Part shown: positions 31,174-64,000 of the stretch, one piece after another
Layout of the letters: each line of letters begins with the position of its first letter
How positions within the stretch are numbered: the first letter of the stretch is position 1
Source of the DNA: Ovis canadensis
Taxonomy: Eukaryota; Chordata; Mammalia; Artiodactyla; Bovidae
Reading direction: 5' to 3'
Assembly: GCF_042477335.2 (NCBI RefSeq)
Contig: NC_091247.1
Span: 2,626,501 to 2,690,500 of the forward strand
DNA: 64,000 nucleotides
The notes under the pieces: generated by a model
Seen by the model: only the letters and a program-made list of their open reading frames with translations
Databases searched by the model: none
What the model was told of the DNA's origin: nothing
Translations under genes and position numbers: made by a program

Positions 31174-34100
31174 GCAAGTCCGCGGGGGGCCTACGGACGG
31201 AGAGGGGGACGGTGTGTGGGTCCCGGGGGGCGCGCGGGCTGGAGTGGACCCGGGGAGCAGAGCCGATCGCAGAGGCCGGAGCGCGTGGGCTGCGGAACAG
31301 CAGAGGCTGGATGCAGAGGACCTTGCTGACAGTTCAGTTCAGTTCAGTCGCTCAGTCGTGTCCGACTCTTCGCGACCCCCTGGACTGCAGCACACCGGGC
31401 CTCCCTGTTCATCACCAACTCCTGTCCATCGAGTCGGTGATGGCCATCCAACCATCTCATCCTCTGTCCCCTTCTCCCGCCTTCAGTCTTTGCCAGCATC
31501 AGAGTCTTTTCCAGTGAGTCAGCTCTTCGCATGAGGTGGCCAAAGTATTGGAGCTTCAGTCTCAGAGTCAGTCCTGCCAATAAACACCCAGGACTGATCT
31601 CCTTTAGGATGGAGTGGTTGGATCTCCTTGCAGTCCAAGAGACTCTTAAAAGTCTTCTCCAACACCACAGTTCAAAAGCATCCATTCTTTGGTGCCAGCT
31701 TTCTTTATGGTCCAACTCTCACATCCATACATGACTACTGGAAAAACTATAGCTTTGACCGTATAGACATTTGTCAGAAAGAAACGTCTCTGTTGTTTAA
31801 TATGCTATCTAGGTTTGTCATAGCTTTCCTTCCAAGGAGTAAGTGTCTTAATTTCGTGGCTTCAGTCACCATCTGCAGTGATTTTGGAGCTCCAAAAAAT
31901 AAAGTCTGACACTGTTTCCCCGTCTATTTGCCATGAAATTCTGGCAACACTGGGCCTTTAATCGGTGACCACTGCTACTGATCACTGAGTGCTTCACGTG
32001 TGCTTTAGACACTGCTGGATGAGCTGAGCTGATGTGTTCATATTTAACCTGAGACCGACTCTGAGATCTTGTATCATCTGCATTTTACAGATGAGGAAGT
32101 GGGCCTGACAGGTTAAGTAGATTGCAACCAGGTCAGCAGAGCCAGGAGTCAGACCCCAAGCCCCCTCCCATCAACTCCCTGCTCGTAATGCCACGATACC
32201 TCCTTGCCTTTCTGGGCCATCAGTGCACCAAGACTTGCAGATTACCTACCGGCCACTATCTCCTGGGTGCTGTTGTCGGCTGAGCTTCACTCGTAAACCG
32301 CCTTCGCCAGAGTCGGCTGCTGCTGTACCGCTGTTTTCTGGATGAGGAGACTGGGAGGGGTTGAGGCACGTGGCCCAGGGTCACACAGCGAGCGCCTGGG
32401 GTGCAGGTGCACAGGGCTGGGTGGGAGTTCGCGCTCTTTGCTGCTGCCGACCCTCATGGTGTCTCCGCAGCCTCTTCTGAGCTCCTGAGATCTCTCCAGG
32501 AGCCTCAGAGTGGGTGAGGGGGAGCGCAGAGAAGGGCTTCTGAGACTGTTAACCTGCGCCTTAAGGGGGGAGTCCAGATCATTCTCCTGTCCTGACACAT
32601 AGACCATGAAATTCCCTCGGGCCACCCCAGGGGTCTCAGACTTCCTGGGCTGTAACTCGGCCTCTTTCTTACAAGAAAGTAAAGCAAAAAGAAGCGAGCA
32701 GAGGGATGGATATTTATTGTGGGAAGAAACTTCACGTTTTCTCTAATTCATACAAGAAAGGCAGTTCTCCTGTTGTTTAAACATCACAGGAACAGCTAGG
32801 TAGGAACTGCCTCCTCACTCAGCTGGTTGCCGCGCAGCAGGGTCTTAACCGAGGGCGCTGGGCTGGGAGACCTCAGCCCTCCCTGGGGGAGAGCAGGGGT
32901 ATGGTGGTCCACCCCGTGTCATTGGACGTGACCATCTCTTCCTGAGACCCTCACAGCAGGAGCAAACCAAGAGATCTGACTGAGGAAGTGGCCCCCATGC
33001 GTTGGCTCGGAAGGAGGAGACTCTGAAACAACAGTGCGGGGACAGGCGGCTTTTAGACACAGACGTGCTTCTTTCCCACCTCTGGTGTGTGATTTCCAAA
33101 TCACAGTGCGTTGTGTGTTTTGTTTTGGGTTCTATTAGCTGCTGAAACAAAGATCACAGACTCCACAAGAGCCTCCACTTCTCTCTCAAACGGATTCCAG
33201 AAAGCAGCCACAGCATGTCCAACAAAGTAGAAACTTGATCTCAGATAAAGCAAAGAGAGATGCGATGGGGACGGAAAACACAGACCCTGAGGTCACAGGG
33301 GCCTCTGGGCCCTCGGGATCACTGAATAGCAGGAAGATACAGGCGCAGCCCAAGGAGAAAGGGGCCGAGAAAAGGACCAGTGGTGACATTTCTCGGCAGC
33401 AAGGCGACATCAAACATAAGAAGCGGAAAGCTGAGGAGCCGACTGCCCCCTTGCCTCCAGCCCTGCCCACCAAGTAAGTACCACGGGACGTGATGATGGA
33501 TGCGGCCTTCCCGGCCGCCCTGTGCCTCAGCCTCCTCCCCGGTCACAGCCACCGAGGCCTCTCTCCCTAAGGAGGCCGAGGCTGGTGGCCCCTCTGTCAC
33601 CTTATCCTGGCGTTGTGGGTTTCTTCGTGGGTAATTCAGGGTGATTCAGCTAATTTAGAATTAACCTGGGGTAAGTCTGTCCTCCTAGAACGTAGGCAGA
33701 GCAGAGGCTGACCCTGTCCCATAGCTGCTGTATCTCCAGGGCCCTGAACAGGGCTTGGCACCTCGTGGGCCCCCAGGAAAGACTTGTGGAATGAACGAAC
33801 ACCAAAGCCAGAAAGACTTGAGTTCAAAACCGACCCCTGCATCTTGCCAGTCGGGTGGTTTGGGGCCAGTTCCTGAGGTGCCTTGAGCAGCAGCGCGGCA
33901 ACCGGTGCTGGAGCTGAGGCGCCCCTGCTGCCCCAGTGCATGCCGGTTATGCAACAAAGCCTGGGTGTCGCCCACGCGGGACCGGTCAGCAGCTGCCTCT
34001 GCATGGCTCGGCAGGGGGTGGTGTGTCTGTAAGTCCGCCTGGCTGTGTGTCGCCGGGGGTTGAGGACACAGTGGCTGAAGGTTTCAGGAGGCAGCGTTTC

Positions 34101-37100
34101 AGGGCCTGCGTGTGTCTCGGTGCTGGGCGCCCTCTTGGGAAAGAGTGGTCCCAGCTGGGCCCCGCATGGAGAAGGGGCCGTCGGGGGGCGGGGATGCACT
34201 GATTCAGTGACTCCTGAGGTGTGGTCGGGGTCAGTCCTGCAAGGGAGGAGCCTGAGCGGGCAGAGGCCAGAGGGCCTGTCCAGTCGGCCAGTGCGTCTCG
34301 GAGGAGAGGACCCGGCTGCTGAGCATCCCAGCCCGGGCACCCCTGTCTGCAGGCTCGGCACGGGGACGCTGCGGGCACCAAGGGGTGTCTGAGTCTCCAT
34401 TTTCCTGGCAGCGTGTTTATCTGTGGTCCCTAAACGTCTGGTAGCTGTTTGTTCTGTCATTGAGAAGGAAACGTCACAGCCGTCACACCCGAGTAGGGGC
34501 ACAGGTGTGTTTCCGTCTCGTGTTTTTTGTGTTGCTCTGAGGTTCCTCCATTTTAGCTAAAGGGCATATTTTTTAATTAAACGGGAAAGTGCCAAGGTGA
34601 TCACCGTGGCCGGTGGCCAGGCACACGGGCCTGAGCTGCCCTGAGAGCAGGCCACGCTCGCCACCGCGCTCAGCCCGTTCTCCCCTCTGCCTTCTAGAGA
34701 GGACATCTGGTTTGACGATGTTGACCCAGCGGACATCGAAGCGGCCATCGGCCCAGAGGCAGCCAGCGTAGCGAGGCGGCAGCTGGGTCAGAGCGAGAGC
34801 AGCACCACGCTGGTGAAGGAGCGGCCCTTCGGCGGGTACGCGGGGCGCACTCAGCCTCGGGGGCGGCGGGGGCTCTTCAGGAAAGGGCTGCTTCCCTCCC
34901 CTCCTGTCGTATGGGCAGGCAGCTCGGCGCCTGGCCGAGCCCAGTCCTCGGCACGGCACTGAGTGGTGGAACCGGGTCCTGGGTCCCGCAGGGTAACCTG
35001 GAGCCTTGGTTCCTCCCCAGGCTGACTAAAGCCTTAGCCATGGACTGCGAGATGGTGGGCGTGGGCCCCAAGGGGGAGGAGAGCATCGTGGCCCGCGTGT
35101 CCCTGGTGAACCAGCACGGGTGGTGCGTGTACGACAAGCACGTGAAGCCGACCCAGCCAGTGACTGACTACAGGACCGCCGTCAGCGGCGTCCGGCCCGC
35201 GGACCTGGCGCAGGGTGCGTGGCTCAGCCGGGCACGGCCGCCATGGGGGCCCGGCGGTCTTTCCTCCCTCCCGGGTGGGTGGGCTTTGTGTTGGCCTGGC
35301 TGCCTCTCGGCCGCCTGACTGTCGGCTGGACCAGTGTCCCCAAACTGCGGTGTCGCTGGGCAGCGGGGACGGACGGGGTGTCAGAGGAAGAAGGCCGCTG
35401 GGAGGTGAAGACGGGCCTGGGGAGGCGGGACAGGCAGCAGGGTCTTCTAGACTATTGGGAAGCCGTGGGGACGAGGCAAGCAGCGGGAGGCCTGGCCTGG
35501 GGCAGGTTCTCGTAGGTTCCTTTGGGATCCCTACATTGGGAATGAGGTCGGGGGGGCAGGTGGAGGTGTCCCACCTTGGGACACATCCGGGGCCCTGGTC
35601 TGCAGAGTTTGCCCTTGGGCAAGCTGTGCTCGGGGGCCTTGAGATCTGGGGCCTGGAGGGATCCTGAGGGCGGGGGCTCGAGGTAGCTGCCCCCCTCCTC
35701 TGGGCGCGTGGTCTCTGCTGTCCACGCCTCTCGGGTCCTGGAGCACGGCCCGTGCTGCGGCCTGGCTGCTCCTCGGCCCCAGGCTCTGCCAGTCCCGCCT
35801 GGGCTGGGTGGGCAGCCCGAGGGCACGAGCCCGGTTGGCGCAGCCTCCCCTTGGCCCGCCCTCCTGAGGCCCTGACCCACCCCGGGTCTGACGGGGCAAG
35901 AGCGCTCGCTCTCGGCGCGGCACTGAAACCTCTCCCGTGTGTGGCTTCCAGGAGAAGAGTTTGAAGTTGTTCAGAGGGAAGTCGCGGACCTGCTCAAGGG
36001 CCGGATTCTGGTTGGACACGCGCTGCACAACGACCTCAAGGTGCTGGCCCACGCCTCTGTGTCCCGCGCCGTCGGAGGAGCCGCGCGCGCCTCCCGCCGT
36101 GGGTGACGCGCCCGCAGTGAGAGCCGGGGCAGGGGGCAGCTCCTCACACACCCGGGTAGACGGAGCCGTGGCTAACGCTGCCGCCCCGCCCAGCGACGGC
36201 CCCACTCCTCAGGGCAGAGCCCCCTCCCCAGGCGGGGGCACCCCCGGTGCCTGTTCCCTCGGAACCCCGGGCAGACCCCATCTCACAGACTGGCCCACGG
36301 CGGGCGGCAGGCCAGCTTCGAGGGCCCCTTCCTGTGCCCCTGAGGGTGGGGCTCGGCCGTGCCCGCCAGGGTCTCTGCCCCGGGCCGCACTGGCCCGCCC
36401 TTTGGGATGAGGTGCTTGGGCAGCACGTGCTCTCAGCTCGGAGGCCCTGGGCGCTCAGGCTCCCGCTTCAGCCCCTGTGCCCTCCCCACCCTGGTAACCT
36501 GGGCAGACTTGCCTTCCACCCTCTCCTGGGCCTGTCTCGAGATCGTGGGGGGCCCCGTTTCATCCCTGATTTTCTGTGTGTATGTGTGATGCAAACTCAA
36601 ATACAGGACAAACGGTTGCTGGTTCCTTGGTGACTGAGTCTCCGCCTTCCCCACTTTTAAGGCTGCGTTTCCGTCCACGCGTTCTTCCTGCTGAGCATCA
36701 CCTGTCCCGCGATAATCGCCCCCAGGAGTTCAGCCTCTCATCAGTGCTTTGTCCTGTCTGTGTGCTCAGTGTGGGATTCTGAGAAAGGGGTGCACCTTTC
36801 TGCAGATAGACACCAAAATGCCTGTCGTGCCTTCCTCCTCCAGGCGCTGTTTCTGGGCCACCCAAAGAAGAAGATCCGGGACACTCAGAAGTACAAGCCT
36901 TTCAGGACCCAAGTGAAGGTACCTGAAACCATGTGGTTCTGAAGGCATGGTTCACGTGATTACAGGTTCTGGTCCCTGGAAGCTGGCTTCCTGGTTAAAG
37001 GTGTTTGGGTTTGTTTTCCGTTTTAACCTTTAAAACTAAGAGGAGGGACTTCCTACTTGTCCCGTGGTTGGGACTTGGCGCTTCCATTGCCGGAGGCCCA

Positions 37101-38132
37101 AGGTCAGTCCCTGGTCAGGAAACTGAGATCCTGCATGCTGCAGTTCAGCCAAAAAAAAAAAAAAAACCAGTGAATAAATAAATGAGAATCACAGGAGAAT
37201 TAGACATTTTAAAAAAAAGTAATCTTAGAGAAGACTTGGCCAACCCAAAGTTAGCGCCCCTGAGGGCAGTGGGCCCTCTCTCATCTGTGGTCACACCCCC
37301 AGCTGCGGGTCAGAAGGCACGTTGTGTGTGTTCCAGAGGCAGGGCCGCCGCCCCGACAAGCAGGGACCCCCCCACGACGAGCAGGGCCGCTCCCCCCTGC
37401 CCACGAGCAGGGCCGCCCAGGGCCGACGATGCATAGTCCCTCCCTGGTGCAGTCACCAGCCCACACGGCCACTTTGCGTGGGAGGGACACTCACAGTCCC
37501 TTGGGTCAGTGCTCGGCGGGCCACCCCCTGCCCAGGCCCCACCCGAACGTGGCGACGCGCTCCCCTCTCCCCGGCAGAGTGGACGGCCGTCTCTGAAGCT
37601 GCTTGCAGAGAGAATCCTGGGGATCCAGGTGCAGCAGGCGGAGCACTGTTCAGTAAGCACGTCCTGGGTGATGGGGCGACGGGGCGACGGGCCTCCAGGT
37701 CCCGGGTGACGGGGGTGAGGGGCCTCCGGGTCCTGTCTAGATTGCAGACCCCCAAGGGCTGAGGGTGAGGCTGCGGGCCCACAGAGCCTGGCCCTCTGGG
37801 CATCGGGCTGGGCCCGCAGCCCTCCCATCTGCCTCCCGAGTTGTGTGGCATCCGGGGCCCCTCGTGAGCCAGCACGCCCATCCCTCCCGAGTGGGAGCCG
37901 CGTCAGTGGTCATCGCCCCACGTCTGGCGGCAGGACTCGGGAGCTGTGGGGTGGACGGGGGTGGGTGGCCACACCAGCCACCAGCAGGATGACCGTGGTG
38001 ATGGCCCGTGTCCCCCAGGTCCAGGATGCACAGGTGGCGATGAGGCTGTACGTCCTGGTGAAGAGGGACTGGGAGAGCCTCGCCGGCGACAGGCGGCCCC
38101 CCGCCCCCGAGGCCCGCAGCCAGGACACCTAG
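30961..38132 (+). CDS. REXO4: REXO4, RNA exonuclease 4 homolog
   Basis: This is a DEDDh-family 3'-5' exonuclease-type protein (XPMC2/REX4), expected to act in the nucleolus in ribosomal RNA processing. Eight exons join in one frame to give 410 residues (human 422, from memory). The N-terminal half is Lys/Arg-rich and low in complexity ([23 protein letters not shown]), a likely nucleolar signal. The second half holds all three exonuclease motifs: Exo[16 protein letters not shown], Exo[11 protein letters not shown] and Exo[17 protein letters not shown]. The catalytic Asp, Glu, Asp, His and Asp are present, so it looks functional. It lies tail to tail with STKLD1. The first intron appears to begin with GC rather than GT. 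Confidence 0.97.
31331..31940 (-). mobile_element. BovB LINE 3' end, reverse, in REXO4 intron 1
   Basis: It starts gttcagttcagttcagtcgc and carries the reversed BovB terminal frame ([17 protein letters not shown] on the minus strand), ending near tttgccatgaaattc. Confidence 0.92.
31975..32165 (+). mobile_element. MIR SINE
   Basis: The text cattttacagatgaggaagtg with gacaggttaagtagattgc matches the MIR core. A second, weaker MIR-like core lies at about 32340-32395 (ggatgaggagactgggag, gggtcacacagcgag). Confidence 0.82.
32400..33130. other. REXO4 intron 1, unique part
   Basis: Nothing beyond unique sequence is recognised between the MIR fragments and exon 2. Confidence 0.5.
33139..33473 (+). 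CDS. REXO4: REXO4 exon 2
   Basis: The acceptor is ttctattag|ctg. The 335-nt exon encodes [13 protein letters not shown] through [13 protein letters not shown] to PPALPT. It is a basic, low-complexity region. The donor is CCAA|GTAAGT. The human Trp before LLKQ is absent. Confidence 0.9.
33474..34697. other. REXO4 intron 2
   Basis: This is unique sequence with no identifiable exon or repeat. Confidence 0.5.
34698..34835 (+). CDS. REXO4: REXO4 exon 3
   Basis: The 138-nt exon encodes [20 protein letters not shown], then [18 protein letters not shown]. The acceptor is cttctag|AGA and the donor GGCGG|GTACGC. Confidence 0.95.
35021..35214 (+). CDS. REXO4: REXO4 exon 4: ExoI motif
   Basis: The 194-nt exon encodes [20 protein letters not shown], then [19 protein letters not shown] and GVRPADLAQ. 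The DCE catalytic pair is present. The donor is GCAGG|GTGCGT. Confidence 0.97.
35952..36040 (+). CDS. REXO4: REXO4 exon 5: ExoII motif
   Basis: The 89-nt exon encodes [20 protein letters not shown], then [10 protein letters not shown], supplying the second motif Asp. The donor is CAAG|GTGCTG, ending in phase 0. Confidence 0.96.
36844..36918 (+). CDS. REXO4: REXO4 exon 6
   Basis: The 75-nt exon encodes [20 protein letters not shown], then RTQVK. It is in phase 0 at both ends. The acceptor is ctccag|GCG and the donor GAAG|GTACCT. Confidence 0.96.
37047..37167 (+). mobile_element. CHR-type SINE fragment with poly-A
   Basis: The segment tcagtccctggtcaggaaac, then gcagttcagcc and a 16-A tail, matches the CHR SINE. 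It lies in REXO4 intron 6. Confidence 0.75.
37578..37652 (+). CDS. REXO4: REXO4 exon 7
   Basis: The 75-nt exon encodes [20 protein letters not shown], then AEHCS, with the ExoIII His. The acceptor is ccggcag|AGT and the donor TTCA|GTAAGC. Confidence 0.96.
38019..38132 (+). CDS. REXO4: REXO4 exon 8 and stop codon
   Basis: The exon has 37 codons: [20 protein letters not shown], then [17 protein letters not shown] and TAG. It supplies the ExoIII Asp. The C-terminal tail after DRRP differs from human and is slightly shorter. Confidence 0.95.
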   Translation, partial: VQDAQVAMRLYVLVKRDWESLAGDRRPPAPEARSQDT

Positions 38133-38998
38133 CAGGGCCCCGCCCCAGGAGACCGTTGCGCCCGCGGGAGCTGCAACCGCATCAGAGGGCAGTCGGAGCC
38201 CCGGAGCCCCCGGAGCTGTGACGCTGAGGGCGGGTTTCAGAATCACGGCAGCAGAGGCACGTGGTGTGCGTGCTGCTATGCTGAGCCTCTCCCACACGGG
38301 GGGCCCTGGGGCTGTCCCTGCGGTTCCCCGGGGCCAGGGCGGGAAGCGTCTGGTTGTCTGACGGGTCTTCGTCACCTTCCTCTGGGGGGCCTCTTTCCCT
38401 CACTGCTGTCGGCAACAGGAAGAAAGGAACACCGGGACTCGGGCATGGACCGCACGGCTGCCCCGTCGCCCCCTCATTGAGGGATTTTCTCTGCCACTCG
38501 GGGGCTTGGGGGGATCTCCTGAGGCTGGGGTTCCGCTCGCCCCACCCGTGCACACCCGCTATATTCAAGTTCCAGTTTAGAGCCCACAGCAGGCAGGGGG
38601 GCTCGGGCTGCCCAGTGTGGTTTTCCCGGAGGTGGGCGCCCCCCGACCTGAACGGACGAGTGAGCGTGGGTGCCTGGGGCACCCCGCCCTGCCCCGCCCG
38701 GGGTGCGGGCTCTCTGAGAACAGGAACAGCCTTCTGCACTGAGGGGAGCGTGCAGTGCCCTAGGCTACACTGAGCCCCCGCCAGCCGTGTGAAAAGTCCA
38801 AAGCCACCACGAAGGTTGTGTGACATAAATGCCTGTTTTTACTTGAGCTGCGCCTTGTGGAGGCCCCGTGTCTGAGAGGATGGCTGGGTCTCACCTCTCC
38901 TGACGCCCTGCCCCCCAGGAGACGCCCGTGGCACTGGGCGCCTGGTCAGGTACAGGTTGATGAGGAGAGGAGGGCCAGGCGGCTCCCCAGAGTGGCGT
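38133..38998. other. REXO4-STKLD1 tail-to-tail spacer
   Basis: The spacer of 866 bases between the two stop codons should contain both 3' ends. No AATAAA is present on either strand. Weak hexamers lie together: CATAAA on plus at about 38824 and AGTAAA on minus at about 38836-38841. The rest is GC-rich. Confidence 0.55.
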
Positions 38999-61891
<22,893 letters not shown>

Positions 61892-62415
61892 AGGGTCTTC
61901 AGGGGAAGACTCGGCCTCCCTGTCCCTCTGCGGGGCGCTGGGGTGCACCTCTGGCCCGAGCCGCAGTCCGACCCCGGACTGAGCATGCGCAGTGTGGTCC
62001 GCGTCCGGTGTGCGCCCATCCCCCACCCGGGGGACACCCGTCAGCCCCCGGGAGCTCGCTTGCCGACCCGGGCTCTCCCTGCCTGAACAGGGCCGGCTGC
62101 AGCGTCCTTTCGGCAGGCCGGCCCTCAGGGGCGGGGCCTCGCGCGGGGAGGGCGGGGCCTGAACGCGGCGGGGGGGGCGGGGCCTGGGTGCGGTGGGCCG
62201 CGAGCGGCCCCTTTAAGGCGCGGCCGGGGCGGGCCCTGCGGCGCGGCCCCTTTAAGGCTTGGCCTACGTGGCAGCCGCTGGAGCCGCGGACGCGGAGCGA
62301 GGCCGGCCGCTGGGTACTTCCTGTGGAGGCCGCAGCGGGCGCTGGCGCCGACGGGCCGAGCGCCGAGGGAGCGAGCGAGCCAGCCAGCCAGCCAGCCGAG
62401 CCTCCCGCCGCCGCC
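61892..62415. promoter_or_regulatory. Bidirectional CpG-island promoter of STKLD1 and SURF4
   Basis: The 524-base GC-rich spacer between two divergent start codons lacks a normal TATA box. Visible elements are an NRF1-like gcatgcgca (61983-61991), three GC boxes with gggcggggcct (about 62129, 62150 and 62175), a duplicated 16-mer gcggcccctttaaggc (62204-62219 and 62243-62258) and an ETS-type site, ACAGGAAGT on minus (62316-62324). CpG richness continues into SURF4 intron 1 to about 62950. Confidence 0.75.
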
Positions 62416-62463
62416 ATGGGCCAGAACGACCTGATGGGCACGGCCGAGGACTTCGCCGACCAG
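62416..62463 (+). CDS. SURF4: SURF4 exon 1 (coding part)
   Basis: SURF4 is a multi-spanning ER/ERGIC membrane cargo receptor that helps export soluble secretory proteins in COPII carriers. Only the first coding exon is here: 16 codons, MGQNDLMGTAEDFADQ, identical to the mammalian N-terminus as I know it, in a strong Kozak context (gccgccATGG), with the donor CCAG|GTGCGG in phase 0. These residues are the N-terminal tail before the first membrane span. The head-to-head position with STKLD1 fits the known Surfeit neighbourhood. The rest of the gene is beyond the right edge. Confidence 0.95.
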
Positions 62464-64000
62464 GTGCGGCCTGCGGGCCCGTCCGCCCGGGGCGCCCCCC
62501 CTCCCCGGCCCTCCTGTTGGGCCCCCGGCCTGGTTGCCTCCGGGCCCCGCCCGTGCCCCGCGGAACCGGCCCCCGGCCCCCGGGCCGCCCCGAGGCCTGG
62601 GCCGGGCCCCTCCCGATGCCCCCGCCGGGCTCGCTCCCCCTCCCCCAGCCGGGGCCCTGCCTCCCGGGCTCGCCGCCTGCCCGCGCCGGGGGCACCCCCA
62701 AACTCGGCCTCGGGGGCCCAGCCCGCCCTGGCGCCGCCTGCGCGCCGGGGCGCCCTGGGTGTCTTCCCCGGGCCCGGGCTTCGGGCGCCCAGCTCTGTGG
62801 GCCTGTCCTCCCTCCCTGATCCGGCCCGGCTGGTCCTAGACGCCGAGGGGCGTCAGCGGCTGTCCCCCCGCCTCCCGGGAAGGGGTCTGAGGCCCCGGGG
62901 TGGGATGCGGAATGCTTCGGGAGCGTCCTCGCCCTTCTGCACCGCTGGGTGGTCCCTGCACGCTTGTCCTTCCACTGGGCACTCTTAGGGGGCGGATCCT
63001 GAACAGGGGGCTTGGTCAGATTGGAGGCCTGAGGGGGTCCTCCCGGTGGAAAAGGGGGCGCCCTGGTTGGCACCCCCGCTGCAGAAAGCCACGGCACTGT
63101 TTCTTTGCTCTGTCCCAGACGTCTTGGGTTCATGGGGTCCCTTTGACCCTTCCCTTCCATCTTCCTTCCCTGTCTGGACTCTGCCCCGCGATGAAATGAA
63201 TGGGTATCTGTCTGTACATACAGCTAGGGGGAGGGGGACGCCTACCTTCCTGTTCGGGAGTCCAGGAGTGTCCAGGTGGCATTCCTAGCAACAGGGAAGC
63301 GAGCCCTTGAAATCGGCCACTGAGTCACTGCTAAAGGTGTTCGGAAACTAGACGAACAGAACCAGGTCCTGCAAAGGGGACAGAGCTCTCCCAAGGTCTC
63401 CTTCGACCAAGCGTGGCCCGGAGACCACGGTGTTGATTCTTGAGCCGTGTGCCTCTTGCTTCTGAAAGTGTCCCGTTATGTCTACAGACCTATAGGAAGA
63501 GCTGCAGCTGGCCCAGCCGCCATGGTTTACTTAATGGGTGTGTGGCTTTGTCAGAGTTAAAAGTAGTGAGGTTTAAGTTTCTGTTTTTATGGGGGTGGTT
63601 ATAATTCATCGTACTCCAAGGCTGGACTCACTGGAAGGTGTATGTGTTTGAGAGAGAGTTTTAAACAATAGTTAAGTGAGCTGTTTTCTAATCAGTTATC
63701 GGTGAACAAGATTTCCTGTTGTTCCCCTGACGGATGAGATCTCTCTAGCGTGGCCTCCCCGTTGGGTTCTCGAAGCCCCACTTTCTGTGAGCTGCTTGTG
63801 TTATGAAACTGTGGGGCTAAAACGGTCAACTTGAAGAAATGTTTTTCCCTCAGGTCACGATTTTGTGTTTACAATCTAAAAATTGTATCCCTTGCAAAAA
63901 CAATTTGTATAGAAAGCTCTCAAAAACCAAGCCAGCTGACTTTGTCCGCTTTCATTGACATGATTTTAGTGACCCAGTTTTGTTTCCCCAAGTCGCCGCC
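62464..64000 (+). other. SURF4: SURF4 intron 1 (partial)
   Basis: The first 500 bases are CpG-rich. After that the sequence is unique, becoming AT-rich towards the edge. No second exon or clear repeat is seen. Confidence 0.8.

Noticed and set aside
30502-31329. 275-codon ORF through the REXO4 promoter
   Set aside because: Only the part from the Met at 30961 to 31173 matches REXO4. The upstream part is an open CpG-island frame and the downstream part is intron.
33685-34502. Long minus-strand ORF opposite REXO4 intron 2
   Set aside because: It has no recognisable domain or splice structure and is most likely a GC-rich chance frame.
61899-62441. 180-codon minus-strand ORF and 326-codon plus-strand ORF over the SURF4 start
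   Set aside because: They are GC-rich promoter shadows. The real coding exon is the short SURF4 frame beginning at 62416.

Overview
This is a ruminant nuclear genomic window, most likely cattle or a close relative. BovB (RTE) LINE fragments, Bov-tA/Bov-A SINEs and CHR-type tRNA-Glu SINEs, which are typical of ruminants, fill the introns and spacers. All genes are split by GT-AG introns, and GC-rich CpG-type promoters sit in front of the housekeeping-like genes. Gene order and orientation match the mammalian SURF4 - STKLD1 - REXO4 - ADAMTS13 block (human 9q34.2), read in reverse.

Layout. (1) 1-25,637, minus strand: ADAMTS13, from exon 1 (signal peptide) to a partial exon that runs off the left edge in thrombospondin repeat 6. 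The 24 exons seen keep one continuous frame. One complete extra thrombospondin-repeat exon (920-1099) lies between the counterparts of human exons 22 and 23. (2) 25,653-30,960: intergenic, mostly BovB with an L1 nested inside it, then SINE and BovB tails, then a CpG-rich promoter. (3) 30,961-38,132, plus strand: REXO4, complete in 8 exons (410 codons). Its first intron appears to have a GC donor. (4) 38,133-38,998: short tail-to-tail spacer. (5) 38,999-61,891, minus strand: STKLD1, complete in about 19 exons (650 codons from the conservative start), a pseudokinase followed by a helical-repeat C-terminal half. Its introns hold four tandem arrays, two of them hard against splice sites. (6) 61,892-62,415: GC-rich spacer between the divergent STKLD1 and SURF4 genes, a probable bidirectional promoter. 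(7) 62,416-62,463, plus strand: SURF4 coding exon 1, followed by its first intron to the right edge.

The genes are neighbours by conserved synteny rather than by shared pathway. ADAMTS13 is a secreted plasma protease that cuts von Willebrand factor, REXO4 is a nucleolar DEDDh exonuclease-family protein, STKLD1 is a catalytically degenerate kinase-like protein, and SURF4 is an ER cargo receptor. The most notable observations are in ADAMTS13 (extra TSR exon, no basic furin site, remodelled catalytic-domain loop, altered TSR4) and in the STKLD1 minisatellites, which copy or abut splice sites. Human exon lengths and residues used for comparison are from memory, since no alignment could be run.
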